Shown piece after piece: positions 25,011-37,956 of a stretch of 64,000 nucleotides of DNA (within the stretch, counting starts at the first letter, position 1; each line of letters opens with the position of its first letter). Under the pieces are notes generated by a model that did no database searches, had not been told where the DNA came from, and saw only the letters and a program-made list of their open reading frames with translations. The translations under genes were made by a program, and so were the position numbers. Source of the stretch: Tetrapyrgos nigripes (taxonomy: Eukaryota; Basidiomycota; Agaricomycetes; Agaricales; Campanellaceae); assembly GCA_013368315.1 (NCBI GenBank), contig JAACJM010000021.1, forward strand, positions 682,001 through 746,000, given 5' to 3'.

Positions 25011-25633
25011 TTGACCTGGGTGGTTTGGCGATCTGTTTAAAAAGTATACCAGTTAGACATAACCAGTGCTTAATCTCATTGCCCTACTCTATTTTTAGTA
25101 GCTCGCTGCTATTATTGTCCCCAGTCCCCAGGCCCCCAGGCTGTATCATCGACGTCGTGCGCTGGGCCAACCCTTCATCTTATGCATATGGTCAGGATGT
25201 AATACAGTGCGATAAACACACTGACGTAATTTTCCTCCTTTGTTCAACTCCCTTGTCCTCTTGTTCTCAGCGCTTCTAGGCGCTCCTCCTTCTCATAAGC
25301 ACATACAACTCGATCATTCTGTCTGCATCCTACGTGGTTTTCTATACAATTTGCATGTAGCGGTGAGTCATATCCATGTGGAAAAAGAAAGACCCGGTGT
25401 ATGTCGGACTTCGGACACATTGTCCGTCCATGCTTATCGTCGGACGAAAACCCTAGAATCCTCGCGTATCGGCCGTATTACTTGACTCGGTTTAGAACAT
25501 GTGTAGACTGCTGCTTTTTCATTTTGACCCCCACCACCCCAGTCACTGTGCAGGTTGTACCAAACGACGCAGTACCCCGCTGCGACGCAAATCTCCCCTC
25601 TGCCTCCAAGTACCTCCCGTTTGACGATACGGA
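25011..25633. other. Gap between OXA1 and MFS gene
   Basis: No coding sequence is supported. It contains the OXA1 3' region and the MFS promoter. Confidence 0.65.
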
Positions 25634-28157
25634 ATGACTGCTCCGGCCGAGCGATCTCAGTTTACTCCCCAGGAGTCAACCCACACAGTAGTTGGCCCTG
25701 CTGTCTCCTCAACTGTCCTTGAAGGTCGAAGCAAGGAGTTGCCGATCTATATTGATATCGAGCATATGCCTGTGGCGGATGATCCTAGGAAATGGTCTAA
25801 TTTGCGCAAAGTGAGTACATTTTTATGCAGCATGAGGTCGTTAATTCTAAGCAAATTTCTACCCTCTGGTCGGTGTATTTCGTCTTGATAGAATTTCGTC
25901 TTACTACAAGTTGCCATGGGCGCTATGGTAGCGGGATTTGCTGGAAATATACAGATGCGTAAGTTTTCCTTTGTCTAGAGTATGAATACATATTAACTGT
26001 TGTCGTTATTATCGGTATTTTCGGTACAGCCGCGGTCGGAGAGATGCAACAGGCCTTACACACCACGAGCTCACAGATTTCTCTTTCTCTATCTCTTTTC
26101 ATTCTGTTCCAAGGATGTGTACCTCTAATCTGGAGTTCAATCAGTGAGGTGAAGGGACGAAAGGTGGGTAGTGGCCTATACATTTGAGTCAAGTTGCCTG
26201 ACGTTTTGGCCAGATGGTATACTTGATCTCAATGGCCATTTCAACAGTTGGTGCAATCGTTGCTGCTACAGCAAACTCCATTGGATTGTCAGTCCTTATC
26301 TTTCTCGACTGTGTTTCCAAGCTTCATTTTGACTTTCCAGAGTAATTGGGTTCCGAGTTGTGCAAGCAGCAGGGTAAGTACGAGTAATGCCTCTCATTAT
26401 CCGCTTCTGGCTCACACCAAAGTTTTTTTTCAGTTCTAGCGCAGTCATGTCTATTGGGGCTGCAACATTGGCAGATATATATGACCCTGTGGAACGAGGT
26501 GCAAAGGTTGGCTGATTTTTCCACTCACTTCGTCTCTCACTGAACCTGTAGCAACAACAGATGGGCGTCTACTACATCGCGCCTTTACTAGGTCCATCTC
26601 TTGGTGCGATCTTTGGGGGAATCCTAACGACTGCGTTTTCGTGGAGAGGTCCTTTCTATTTCCTCACCATTCTATGTGGATTGGTCTTCCTGTCCTTTTT
26701 GTTTTTCAAGGATACGTATAGACAAGAACGGAGTTCGACTTATCAGATTGTTCTGAAGAGGAGGTTGAAAGAGCTCCAACGGCAACGGGCCAAGTCTGCG
26801 TCCTCGTCTGCTACGCCTACGGTGTTGGATGAGAAGATGCATCACGATGACGGGAAGCAGCTAGAACCCGTGGAAAAGGCTGAGAAAGACTTGGAAAAGG
26901 GCGAAGAGAATGGGAGTGGAACCGTTACGCCAAATATTACGAAGGAAACCGAAAACATAATCCCTGCGGTCAATGTCTCGCTGACGGATGTTAATCCTGT
27001 GCAGCCAATTTTGACAGTTCTTCGTCGACCTTATAATGTCGTGATGCTGTTTGCTTCTGGCGAGTATGAAATCCTATCACCTGCATCCTTCGCTGACAGC
27101 TGATAAACAGGTATTCTCTTTGCGTTTGCCTTTATGGTTGTTTACACTACATCTCGCACGCTTGAAAGGTACTATGGCCTTAATCCGCTCAAGGTTGGGT
27201 TGGTTTTATTGTCGTATGGTGAGAAGATATAATTGCTTGGACCGAATTCCATGTATCGATTCACGTCTGCAGGCGTAGGTAAGAAGATATAATTGCTTGG
27301 ACCGAATTCCATGTATCGATTCACGTCTGCAGGCTGCATGATGGGAAGCATCCTAGGTAAGATCCTTCTTCATATCTAGTCTGCAATCCACTACTAACTA
27401 GTCTGAAGGGGGTCGCTTGTCTGATTTGATGCTAATTCGGCTGAAAGCAAAGAATGGTGGCAGGAGCTATCCAGAGGTGAGTGTAGGCCTCATTGTTTGC
27501 TTGTACTTCTTCTCTGAGACGTTTTTCAGATGCGATTGAAGAGTACCGTTCATGGCATCTTCATATTTCCTCTATGTGTCGTGGGCTTTGGATGGGTCAG
27601 TCAGCAACACTTACACATTGCAGTAATCTGTGTCATGCTCTTCTTGTGCGGTTTCTTCTCAATGTGCGTAGTGCGATTCATCTTGGAACTCTTCATACTC
27701 ATGGGTATCTTACAGATTTGTGTATACCAGCACATTGGCATACATCGTAGACGCGAATGTAGGTCGGTCATCCACCGCTGTTGCGCTAAATAGTGCTTTC
27801 AGAGGTACCTCCGCTTTCGTTGCGTTAGAGGTCGCTGTCCCCTTGCAGGCACGTCTTCCTTAATTCTTATTGATGAAACTCTGAACCGTGATCTCCTTTG
27901 TGAAAAATCTTCCTAGGATGGTCTGGGTGACGGTGAGTCAGAAATTCGGAGCATTTGGTATAACCTCTTAAATGTCTCTTGTCTGTGCAGGTTGGACGTA
28001 CACCATAGTTGCTGCCTTCATGGCGCTCAGCGGGCTGCTCACTATCTGGACCATGTACAAAGGGCAGAAATGGCGCCAGAACGCAGAAGAGAAGGAAATC
28101 AAGGCAGAGGAAGAAAAGCAGAACAAGTATGAGGTAAGTGATAGACCTAGGCGCTAG
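25634..28157 (+). CDS. MFS drug/H+ antiporter (DHA1-type)
   Basis: A proton-coupled efflux transporter of the 12-14 TM fungal multidrug group. After a cytosolic N-terminus come NFVLLQVAMGAMVAGFAGNI, PLIWSSISEVKGRK (motif A region), GFRVVQAAGSSAVMSIGAAT (motif C-like side), and YIAPLLGPSLGAIFGGILTT with WRGPFYFLTILCG. A long charged central loop follows (KRRLKELQRQRAKSASSS to about 27000). The second half includes SRTLERYYGLNPLKVGLVLL, SILGGRLSDLMLIRLK, YTSTLAYIVDANVGRSSTAV and GWTYTIVAAFMALSGLLTIW. About ten introns were traced. Two are odd: a duplicated 54-nt intron at 27219-27332, and a GC-AG intron at 27849-27916 followed by a 16-nt exon. The last residues may differ if the GTAAGT near 28133 is used as a donor. 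Confidence 0.85.
27219..27338 (+). repeat. 60-bp tandem duplication carrying a duplicated intron
   Basis: Two copies with a period of exactly 60 bp. 27218-27274 matches 27278-27334 with one substitution (G to A at 27281). Each holds a complete 54-nt intron (GT..CAG): 27219-27272 and 27279-27332. Between them is a 6-nt exon GCGTAG. Splicing both introns gives Tyr-Gly-Val-Gly-Cys in the MFS protein; skipping the small exon gives Tyr-Gly-Cys and keeps frame. Confidence 0.95.
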
Positions 28158-28337
28158 GGCGTCAATGACTCGACGACCTTATGAACTTTGGAATGACCTG
28201 CAAAAGCCTGTAAAGACATAGATTAGATGCGTGCTGTAGATCTTATTTTCATTGACCTAAAGACGTTGCCAAAATTAAAAGACTCAGATTAGTCAGCGTT
28301 ACGGCTGTTACGACGAGGTGCGCGGCCAGGGCGACCA

Positions 28338-30611
28338 ATGCCTTCCTTTATTGCTGCCATGTCCATCGAACTAGGAACGAGGACTGTGGCCTCATCCTCG
28401 CCCAGCCCCACCTCAATACCAGAAAATGACGAATTCTACTCGTCATGGTCTCTCTTCCTTGTCTGTATGCTGCTCATTCTCTCTCTATGGACATCATACT
28501 ATCTTCAAATCAAACGAATACGAGCTGTTCATGAGACTGTAGTCTCGATCTTTGCAGGAATGATTGTGGGGCTTTTCACAAGAGTGGCAGCAAATTCCGA
28601 GATTCGGGACATGCTTGTGAGTTTCATTTGCATCATTTCATTCGTGGTTCACTTTTTTCGCGCTATACATCCATTGTTGTCTGTGAAGAGGTCTGAACAC
28701 AATTTCTAGACTTTCAAACACACCTTGTTCTTCAACCTACTGCTTCCTCCAATTATCCTTAACTCTGGCTATGAGTTGAAGCAAGTGCGTTTCTTAATCT
28801 CACCCACTCGACATGATACTAAACCGGCTTCAGGAAAACTTCTTTCGAAATTTCGGATCAATTCTGACGTTCGCATTCTTGGGGACATTCATTTCAGCAG
28901 TGGGTGTTGGGTGCGTCGACATATTTTGACGGTCTCATTACGTATCTAACCGTTTCAAGAACAGTATCCTGGTATACATATACTCTTTCCTTGGACTGGA
29001 ATCTCTGCACTTCACCCTATTGGAATGTCTCATTTTTGGCTCAACACTTTCGGCCACGGATCCAGTAACAATCCTGGCGATTTTCAACCAATATAAAGTC
29101 GACCCCAAATTATACACAATAATATTTGGGGAGAGCTTGCTTAACGATGCTGTCAGTATCGTCATGTACGAGTACGTGTCGCGTTCCTCATAGCACCGAG
29201 CAATGGCTTAACAAACCACCTTAGGACACTGAGTCGTTTCGACAACCAGGACATCTCCCTGCACTCTTTCTTCCATGGAATAGGGTTCTTTTTGCTCTTC
29301 TTCAGCGTATCCATGGCACTAGGTGTCGCGTTCGGCCTGGCTATGTCTCTTCTCCTCAAACACTCCTCCCTCAACATGTATCCACAAATTGAGTCTTGTC
29401 TCGTAGCACTCGCCGCCTACACGTGCTATTTCTTCTCTAATGGAATCTCAATGTCCGGAATCGTCTCACTTCTGTTTTGTGGAATCACTCTCAAACATTA
29501 CGCTTACCATACCATGTCCCGGCGTACACAACGTACATCCAAGTACATTTTTTCCACCCTTGCACAACTCTCGGAAAACTTCATTTTCATATATCTCGGA
29601 ATGGCTTTATTCACCAGTGCACCGACTACCGAAAGTGTCACTAGCTATGTCAAACCTCTGTTCATCTGCATCACGACCGTAGCAGTGATATTTACACGTT
29701 ATGCGTCTGTGTTCCCGTTATCGGAAGCCATCAACTTTTTGCTCAAACACGGTCGTGGACAAAGGAACGAGGAGATTCCACACTCCTACCAGATGATGTT
29801 ATTTTGGGCTGGATTAAGGGGAGCTGTCGGAGTTGCTTTGGCAGCTGGTTTCACCGGGGAGAATGCGCAGATCTTGCGAATGACAGTTCTGGTTGTCGTT
29901 GTCCTTACAGTCTTACTGTTTGGTGGCACGACAGCTAGAATGCTGGAGGTCTTGGGTATCCGTACTGGCGTAGAAGACGAGGGTGCAAGTGATAGCGATG
30001 ACGAAGATGACATGTTGAGATGGACGCCTGGACGCCGTTCGTCTCTCGGCGGACGTTGGGGAAGATACTCTGACGACGATCCAGTCTATGCCAACTCGAG
30101 ACATTCCACATACCTGCCCCCGAACTACAACCACCACACACAACTCATCACACATCCTCCCTTACCCCACCAAACCCATGGTCCCTTTTCTGCTGCTTCA
30201 TCCGATTCAGATTCAGATGGAGAAGTCTTACCTCTAGCCGAGACTTCGCATGAACCCGGAGCGATGAATGGCGGACGTGCACCACGGAGTGTGCTTGGGG
30301 AGGATGGTAAATGGTTCCAGGCAATAGATGAACGGTATTTGTTACCGTTGTTCTCCAATGCGACTGCCAGTAGGACGTTCCACGCGAGACGTGCACGTCG
30401 GGGTGTCAGTGGAGGAACGAATGGGAGTGCGGCCGGGAGTGCGATGGGAACACCTGTAGACAGTGAGGATGAAGGTGAAGGACATGAGGTTGAGCTGGGT
30501 CCTGCCCATCCGGGAATTGGCAGAGTGGGCAGCGACAGTCGTCTTGAGAGAGGGCTTGCCAGTCCTGTGCTTAGAAGTAACTCATCGGGAAGCGAACCTA
30601 GAGTGACATGA
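28338..30611 (+). CDS. NHX1: Na+(K+)/H+ exchanger, NHX1/NHE type
   Basis: An endosomal/vacuolar monovalent-cation/H+ exchanger of the CPA1 family. Visible motifs in order: a first TM helix ([20 protein letters not shown]), the amiloride-site helix [33 protein letters not shown], the transport-site motif [16 protein letters not shown] with the Asn-Asp pair, [16 protein letters not shown] and [20 protein letters not shown] long hydrophilic tail (about 29960 to the stop) is acidic and Ser-rich ([15 protein letters not shown]) and ends in low-complexity Gly/Ser sequence. The last exon alone covers 29292-30611. Organisation matches yeast Nhx1 and mammalian NHE6/7/9. No frameshift was seen. It controls endosomal pH and salt tolerance by family knowledge. 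Confidence 0.92.
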
Positions 30612-31057
30612 TACTTTACAAATTTTGTGTAATTGCGCTTCGATATTTTGTTTCAATGTTTGGCAGATGTGACTTGTGTTTCTTATTGGCTCCATAGCGT
30701 TTTCACCTACTGTCTAGACGGGCCGGACCATCTCTCTAATAAAACTGAAGAGCCTGGGCTGCGAGAAATCTCTGTTCAAGAATGTAGATACAGTCCAACA
30801 TAGAGCCTATAGTGTACCGGAATATATGTCTACAGCAGGTATGGCAAAGCAAATAACGAAGCAGGACAAGAAGGAATGACAAACTAATAGATAAGCGCTT
30901 AAGATCAAACCAAGAATGTAATGCTACAAAAGAGGGTGCGATTAGTGGGAATCGGAAGGATGAGAATTATACAATTGCGGCTTTGATAACAGCAAACCGA
31001 ATAGATGATAGTCATCCCTTAGGACGACAGATCAAACAAGAAAGCAACTGCGGTCAA
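30612..31057. other. Convergent 3' gap between NHX1 and G-alpha
   Basis: No coding sequence is supported. The stretch is A/T-rich, as expected for two 3' ends. Confidence 0.7.
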
Positions 31058-33390
31058 TCACATAAGATCTGCACGCCGTAGATGGTCTCGGAGGATTGAC
31101 TCTTCAACTGAAAAAGAACCAAACAACAGATGCAGTGAGTAATGGTGATAAGGTGATGCAGATGCAAAAACTGATCCCGGATGAAGTTGTGATGAGATGG
31201 GGGTAAACTCTCACCTGTGCTTAATGTTGCAGCTGTCGACCGAGTGTCCTGCACAAAAGACTGTCATCAGACCGACGTTGACAGAAAGCATAGTTGTACG
31301 CGTACAATGACCGAGGTAAGATGCACAAAAAATGAACGTTGCACAGGTGAGTATTGTTTCAGGATTTCACGGAAGTGTTGTTGGAAGTCTGAAGACATGG
31401 AGCATCAAAGATGGATCCTCGTTGGTCAGTGCCATCCGGAGAGACAAAGGATAGAGCGCGAATAGCACGTACAGCGGGTGGCGGTGGATAGATCGTTTCT
31501 GCGCTCGCCAAAACTAGGTACGGAATCTCTGATTCGCACTCCTCTCATCAATTTAGCTTGAAGAAGGTCGCATTTGTTCAGGAAGAGGATAATCTAGAAC
31601 GGGCACCGAATTAGGGCATTTCTGTAGCTTGCAGCGTGAGGCATAGCCATACCTGTGTCCGAGCAAGAAGTTTGCAGGCGCAAATGGACCGCCATAGAAG
31701 ATAGCTATCCTCTAAACGATTAACTCGACGATCTGGAAGGGGTTATGAGCAAAAACGGATGGCGCAACAAGGCAAACCCAATCACCTTCCGCTAGTTTTT
31801 CATCAAAACATGATACTAAGGGAAGAATGGATCAATCATGAAATTGACCGGGTAGAATGAGATGATAGCTTACTGGGGCTATGAAATAGATGTGGATTAT
31901 TTGATGAGATTAGATATGTCAGTGAGGTGCCAACTGAGTTTACTCACGCGAGGAAGATGATCGCATTTGCTAACAGTTTGAAAAACTGATGAGCTTTGAA
32001 ATGGTGGCCAAAAATTGGAGAAACTGACCATCGTCAAAATACGGATACCATGCTGCTCGCTGATTATCTTCTGAGAACAGTGATGGAGGAGAATGTTGAA
32101 TGATCACGTACGCTGCTACGAGTGCCACCAACATCATATAATCTCCACTCTTGACCAGCTGCACGACCTGGTGACGGATAGTTAGTTCATCAAAGTGTTG
32201 TAAGAGAAAGCAAAACGCACCATTCTCGAAGATAAATTTGTACTCTTGGACACCCAATGTTCTCAGTCTCGCTCTAATGACATCGTCGTCAGAGGGTTGA
32301 TAGTTAGTAGCTGCTATCCGATCAACATCATTCAGGAAGCTAAGGAGAAGTTGTCAGAAAGCAAAAAGTTTGATGCAATTTGCAAACGTACAATCCTGCT
32401 TTGTCCTCCAAGCTCATTTTACTCCGGCTTAGCAATTCTCGCACTGTAGAATCCTCCCATATAGCTTTTATGTCATCTCTGCAGCCAGCGATGACCTCGG
32501 CGATTTCATCGTCGACGTCCCTTACTTTCCTCAAAGATCCCTCTGTGGCCTCCGCACGGGCATTTCGCATGAGCTTTATCTTCTCCAAAGCCGACTTCCA
32601 ACCATTACTTGAGTTGATAGAGAATTCCTGTAGTACGCGTCTATTTTGCTCATCACCGAATGGTGCAGCAGTGGTGACATCCGTGGAACGAGGTTCGACT
32701 GCAGTGGAGCCTAGCCTGCGTTCCAAGTCCGTTTGGACTCTCCGTAGAGGAGCTAGCCGTAGTTTGAGTAGACGATGTTTCTCTCGGAACTTGAGGGGTG
32801 GTTGCATATCTCGCTGAAAATCCTCGGATGATTCATCACTGCTGCCAATAGTGTCGCGTGTACTGGTAGATTGAGACATCTCTCGGGCCAGGATATCCAG
32901 GATGCTGTTGACATTCCGAACGAGGTTGAAGAAGACGACTGGCCGCCACGCGTTCAGTTCTTCGAGCCACTCTCGACGAGCGTATATTAGCTGGAAGTCT
33001 GGAGCAAGCGACTTCGGTGAAAGAAACGAAGAGACAGTTTATCATAACGTACTTTTCAAAGTCGCCGTCTTTCCACTCTCACTTTGCCCTGAATACGAAA
33101 CCAAGTCAATAGAGCTCGGCATTTGGGACTGAACAAGTCTAACCCAATAGAAGGAGTTTCACGGGCCTTCTTCTTTTCCGTTCCCTGTCTCTTTCTCTCC
33201 GAATCTGCTCGTCGATTTCATTACTGGAAAAGACAGTGAAAAGAGAATCGTATGGAACGAACTCAACAGCTTACCTGACCCGTAGAGCCTCAGCCTCGGC
33301 AAATTCGCGTGCTTCCTTTTCATCGGGGGTCTCGTCATCGGGGGGAGCGATAGCCAGTGCTAAAGGATCCAAGTCTACGGATGGGGCCAT
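31058..33390 (-). CDS. Atypical G-protein alpha subunit
   Basis: A heterotrimeric G-alpha of the basidiomycete-expanded type. The N-terminus lacks the MGxxxS myristoylation signal and instead reads MAPSVDLDPLALAIAPPDDE, then a charged helix (SNEIDEQIRRERDRERKRRR). The P-loop is split by an intron: VKLLLLG then QSESGKTATLK. A long helical insert follows (about 32350-32880). Switch I is NYQPSDDDVIRARLRTLGVQ with the conserved Arg. Switch II assembles as DVGGTRSSRAAWYPYFDD: the catalytic Gln of canonical DVGGQ is Thr. The guanine-base motif NKCDLLQAKL is present, and the TCAT-like motif reads TSVIDT. The C-terminus is VEESILRDHLRRADLM with no ADP-ribosylation Cys. It probably hydrolyses GTP slowly. 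About ten short introns were traced. Confidence 0.88.
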
Positions 33391-35763
33391 TCTGGGTATG
33401 AGGGAGATGAGAGAAGGAGCCGCAAAATTCTAGCGTTCATATTATTATCAACTTGGAGGCAGTACATATGATCTCAGGAACTATTGGACCGATTATGCCG
33501 TAAGGCATCTGGGTACTTTACATACTATGCACTAACAGCGTCTATCCCTTTCCTAATTCATTCCCAACTACGCCTTTCGGCGACTCTGGCGCTGCCTGTC
33601 TCCAAAGAAAGAATGACATTTAGGATCAAAAGTATGAAGGCGAAATGATTCGGAATTTTTTGAATTTCCATGGTAGTCGGACGATGGACATCCGTCAGGT
33701 CCGGTGTGTGAATGCGACATCCTGACGTCCAAATGGTCGCCACAGCGCTCATTCTGACTAGTCGGGCTGTGTCCACACGAGGATGAGCATCCACGGAGGA
33801 TGAGTATCGTAACGAGGCTCCTACCGAACCCCCACTGAGCAATGAAACTATGTAGGCTTCAGCTTGAGCCGAGGGATAATCAAGTATATTTCTTCAATGA
33901 AACAAAGAAATTGCCAGGAAACAAATGGAGATGGGTACCACGCGCCGGAAGACATGAGACTGATCATATGTCAAGATGGCATGTATATTGCAGATGTGTG
34001 TCTCTGAGAAGAAACGACACTGGCAAACATTTTGAAAGACCAGTATCTGACAAATAAACCGAAGACCGAGCTATATTTTGTCTCGACGAGGAAAAAGTCG
34101 ATGTGGCTTGATGCACGGCTGCAGAGAGGTCTTCTGCTCCTTCTACTTCGCGCAAGTCAAACCTAAAACCTAAAGCATCCAGGTGTAAGATCTGCGTTCC
34201 ATTCCAAGTTGTGAAAAATGTCATTAAAGCGGAGAAACACCCGACTGTGAGCAACTAGAAGCACCTTTGAAAACAACGTTTGAGACCTTGTAGGGATATG
34301 CAGTCCGGAAAAAACAAGTCCTTTGATGCGCCACCATCTATGCTGACGGCAGAAATAGGATCACGAGTCCAGTTCTGACATTCAACATATGTACACAATT
34401 TTGAGATATCTGGCCCCTGGAATCAATCAATCACAACACTGACGGCGAGCAGTTGAGATCTGTTATGTGGGTTCTACCTCGTATGCAGAACGCACAGAGC
34501 TGTACGATATTCATGCAAAGAATGAAAATTCGTAGAAGCGCGATGGGCCACCGGGCGGATTGTATCGGGGCAAAAAAAAGCGTAACCTGGTTGCAGTACA
34601 GCCACCACACTTGCTGTTCTCATGAATGAGAGCGAGTATTCTTGAAGTCTCCTTTCTGGAAGTCAATTGATGACGCGCAGCCGGTACCGGTAGCGTATTC
34701 TCTCTGATCATGATGCCATTGGAGACTCCGAGAAACCGGTTGTTGTCCAGAAGTGGCTGAAGTCCGACATATCTATGAACGCAACAGCTTGTGCTATGTA
34801 GTCTTTGTTTAGTTCTAGGTCTTTGGCCTGAACCCATTTTGCCAATCGTCAGCTATGGTGGAAGTCAGACTATAGACGGAAATAATTCTGAAAAGTAAGT
34901 GGCTGCTTACCATCGGGGAAGAATCCATCGGAGGAAGAATGAACCAGAAGGCACTAAAAAAACTGCCATAGCTTCCGCATCCGAGTCGGAGCCTTTGGGA
35001 TGCAATCGCGCCACGACTACGTTGCCCTCATGAATGGACATCGCGGGCCGAGCGTACATCTTTTGGTTGGACTGACTAGTTTTTAGAAACACACTGCCAA
35101 GTTGCCATAGGGTCCGTCCACTGAGCATCCGGCGATGATGAAGCCGAAAAAGGAGAAACCTTATACGATACTTGATTGTTTATCAATTATCATTGACAGA
35201 TGAGCAGTCATTTTCCGTCCTTGGAGGGTTATTGGCGATAGGTCAATGAGTATTCCATTGAGTTGAGGATACTTAGGCCCTTTGGAGTTGCTTTAGAGTG
35301 CCTGAGTTGTTTACGTAGATCTAAACGGTTACGCTGGGTTGTTTTCCAAAATTTAAAGCAAAATCAGCGACGTTGAATAGATTGGGGCAATAGGCTCTTT
35401 TCAACCCGCGAATGGACAAATGCACAGTTAGTGTAGAGGCGGCTTGACTTTTTCGTACTGCTACTGCTGATGAGGCACCTTTGTACTTGTGCAATCGTGT
35501 CAAAATGCTGATCCCTGTCCAGCTAGATCCACTCGGAGTATCGACAAATACGACAGGCGTGCCTCAGTAATGCAAGATGACCAGCAATTGCCTCCACATG
35601 AGCCACAAGGTGAAACGACAAGAGTAAGCTAGGACCGGAACAACTTCATGACAGTAGCCTGCAGCTGTCTGTAAAGAGAAATTTTGGAGAAACGATTACT
35701 TCAGTTGGAAGTGGTTTAGCAGAGAAAAATGTTTCCGAACCGTGTTGACGTTACACTGCCATC
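33391..35763. other. Intergenic region, possible orphan exons on minus strand
   Basis: No recognised gene was found. Two minus-strand open stretches (34907-35128 and 34511-34837) could be exons of a small orphan gene joined by a short intron, but nothing confirms this. Confidence 0.45.
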
Positions 35764-37551
35764 ATGGCCGCGGAACCTGTTTTTCCCTACGAGATCATTT
35801 TCCACATCCTCTCTTTTCTTGACTATCCTGAACATGGTCATGATCCACTGTATCGATGTTCTCTTGTGAACTGGCAGCTCAATCGAGCTGCTTCAAAGTT
35901 GCTATATGAATCCGTTACTTTCCACCGGACGAAACAGCTCAACTTGATGACGCTCGATTTGAAGGACGACGGGCTGCCAGATGTATGCATGCTTAAAAAA
36001 TTTGCACGGCTATGAATATACTCATGTTCTAAAAGCAAAGGTCACCATGGACATCTGCGCTGTTGCCTCATAATTCTCCATTCGTAAAACACCTGCAAGT
36101 CAGCGGTGAGTTGACTGGTCGAAAGTCACTCCACAAACATGGTACTGACATAGATGGCTACGTGACGCAGGCGTACTCAACATGAGACATCCTCCGAAGA
36201 ACCGTCTTCCAGAGGCGCTGCAGACTGCAATCAAGACATTTATAAATCTCTCTTCAGTCAGATTTACTCCCGATCAGTGCTACGAAGATACTTTCACAGA
36301 AGCCTTGAAGTTACTTTGCGAATGTCCCTCTCTGCGGTCTGTACATCTTGGAGGTAGCTGGCTGGACGAAAAACGAGCACCCATTCTCACTGAGCTGAAA
36401 GGACTGCAAAAAGTAACGATCATCAGTCCCTCACGAGCCGTTTTGGATCTCTTTCCACGTTTGCTGGGCCAGCTATCAGATGAGCTGGTTGAATTGCATC
36501 TCCTGGTACGTGTCATTTGCCTCTCTGTATGGCATGTGCACTACACTGTACACTGTCCTTCCAGGATAACTGCGGGTCTATCACGCCAGGTGTTCTCCGA
36601 GCATTTTTACCTTCATTGCAGGGCATACGGTCCTTCAGCTTGGGACTATCCTACTCTATCACTGATGATGACTTGTTCGATGCGGTCAACCAGCTTCCGT
36701 GCCTTGAGGACCTTGAACTCTTTTATTATTATGTGCGTCCTCTTCTTTATTTTCAGTATACTGCAGACTAACCTGTCCATCTCGGAGTGTAGCAACAAAG
36801 AAGCCCTATCACTGCCCCTACTCTCCCCCGACTACGTTCCTTTGCAGTGACTCTCAAAGAGCACCCCACAAGTCCGCAGATGCTTGAGAGCTTGTCAAAA
36901 TGGATCAGAAAATTCGTATCGTCTTCCTCGATAGAACAACTTCTGATCAGGGAGGAAAGATGGTTCCTTGATCACAAAGTCCTCAACTTTGACAGTCTTG
37001 TCTACCATCTGACTGCGAAACATTCATCAACTCTCAGAGTCTTAAACATGCAACACATGTTTATCAGTGTGAAAGCGCAGAAAGCGCTTTTTGCCAAGTG
37101 TAAAGAGCTGGAGGTACTGTGTTATACTAGTGGAAAGACGTCGCTGGTATGTTGTGCATTTGGCAGTACTCGAAACCCTTACTGAGAGATTTGTTTGACT
37201 CTAGTCCCAGTTCAAAAACTTGGCCCATGGATTACCCAAATTGCACTCAGTTGCGTTGTATACGGAGCATGTTGGCAAGTTGCTCGGGAGTAACGTCACT
37301 GACGAGGGTGCCACAGAGATTCTCCGAAGTGCACCGTCTTTGAGAACGGTGATAATTGATGGATGGTCATGGCAGGTTTGTTTTTTACTTGACTCTTTTG
37401 TTTGCGTGTCCATGTCATGTTAACCATGTACGCTTTTCAATAGGGTCATTGGACGACTGATGATGCTGGCGACGTCAAACTGGAGGCGAAGCAATATCAT
37501 AGGAGCCATTCTCGATATCCTGTATATTGGAAACGCCGTATGTTATTTTGA
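35764..37551 (+). CDS. F-box / leucine-rich-repeat protein
   Basis: The N-terminal F-box reads EPVFPYEIIFHILSFLDYPE then LYRCSLVNWQLNRAASKLLY, with the usual LYESVTF continuation. LRR-like segments follow over several exons: ALKLLCECPSLRSVHLGGSW, ELKGLQKVTIISPSRAVLDL, LPSLQGIRSFSLGLSYSITD, NQLPCLEDLELFYYY, STLRVLNMQHMFISVKAQ, LPKLHSVALYTEHVGKLLGS and SAPSLRTVIIDGWSWQ. The last exon starts after the acceptor near 37442 and ends with TGA at 37549-37551. Such proteins are substrate receptors of SCF ubiquitin ligases. No stop was seen in the assembled frame. It differs from the F-box-like pair at 9.8 and 15.9 kb by having LRRs. Confidence 0.75.
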
Positions 37552-37956
37552 TGAGAAGTGTTGTATTTCTTACCTTCTTGACGTACTATGGTTCACGATC
37601 CCACCTGTGGTAACACAAGTCAAAGAGTGGGTGTGCGGTGGACTGCTGTTGCCCGCAGTCAGGAACTCTTAGGTAGTATATAACACAGGTCTGCCAGTGG
37701 AGATGACAAAAAGAAGCATATGCTATATTCGAATGCAACTGCGACTATTCACATAAGTATCAATTGTACAAATGGATTCAGTAAATGTATAACTTTTAAG
37801 CTATGGATTAATGATGCATGGCATTCAAAATGGGAATGGGGTCTTTGAATACATGTGAGTTCGTCAATTCGTAGAGAGAACTGCAAGCAGAAGGAATGAT
37901 TGGCAATGGGCAGCAGGCAACAGCAATGGGATATCCAGCGTTCAACAAGAAGAATT
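37552..37956. other. Convergent 3' gap
   Basis: AT-rich sequence between the F-box/LRR and SR-protein 3' ends. No gene is supported. Confidence 0.65.

Noticed and set aside
34511..35128. Two minus-strand open stretches as a small gene
   Set aside because: Could be joined by a short intron, but there is no recognisable domain or paralogue, so it is only mentioned in the gap entry.
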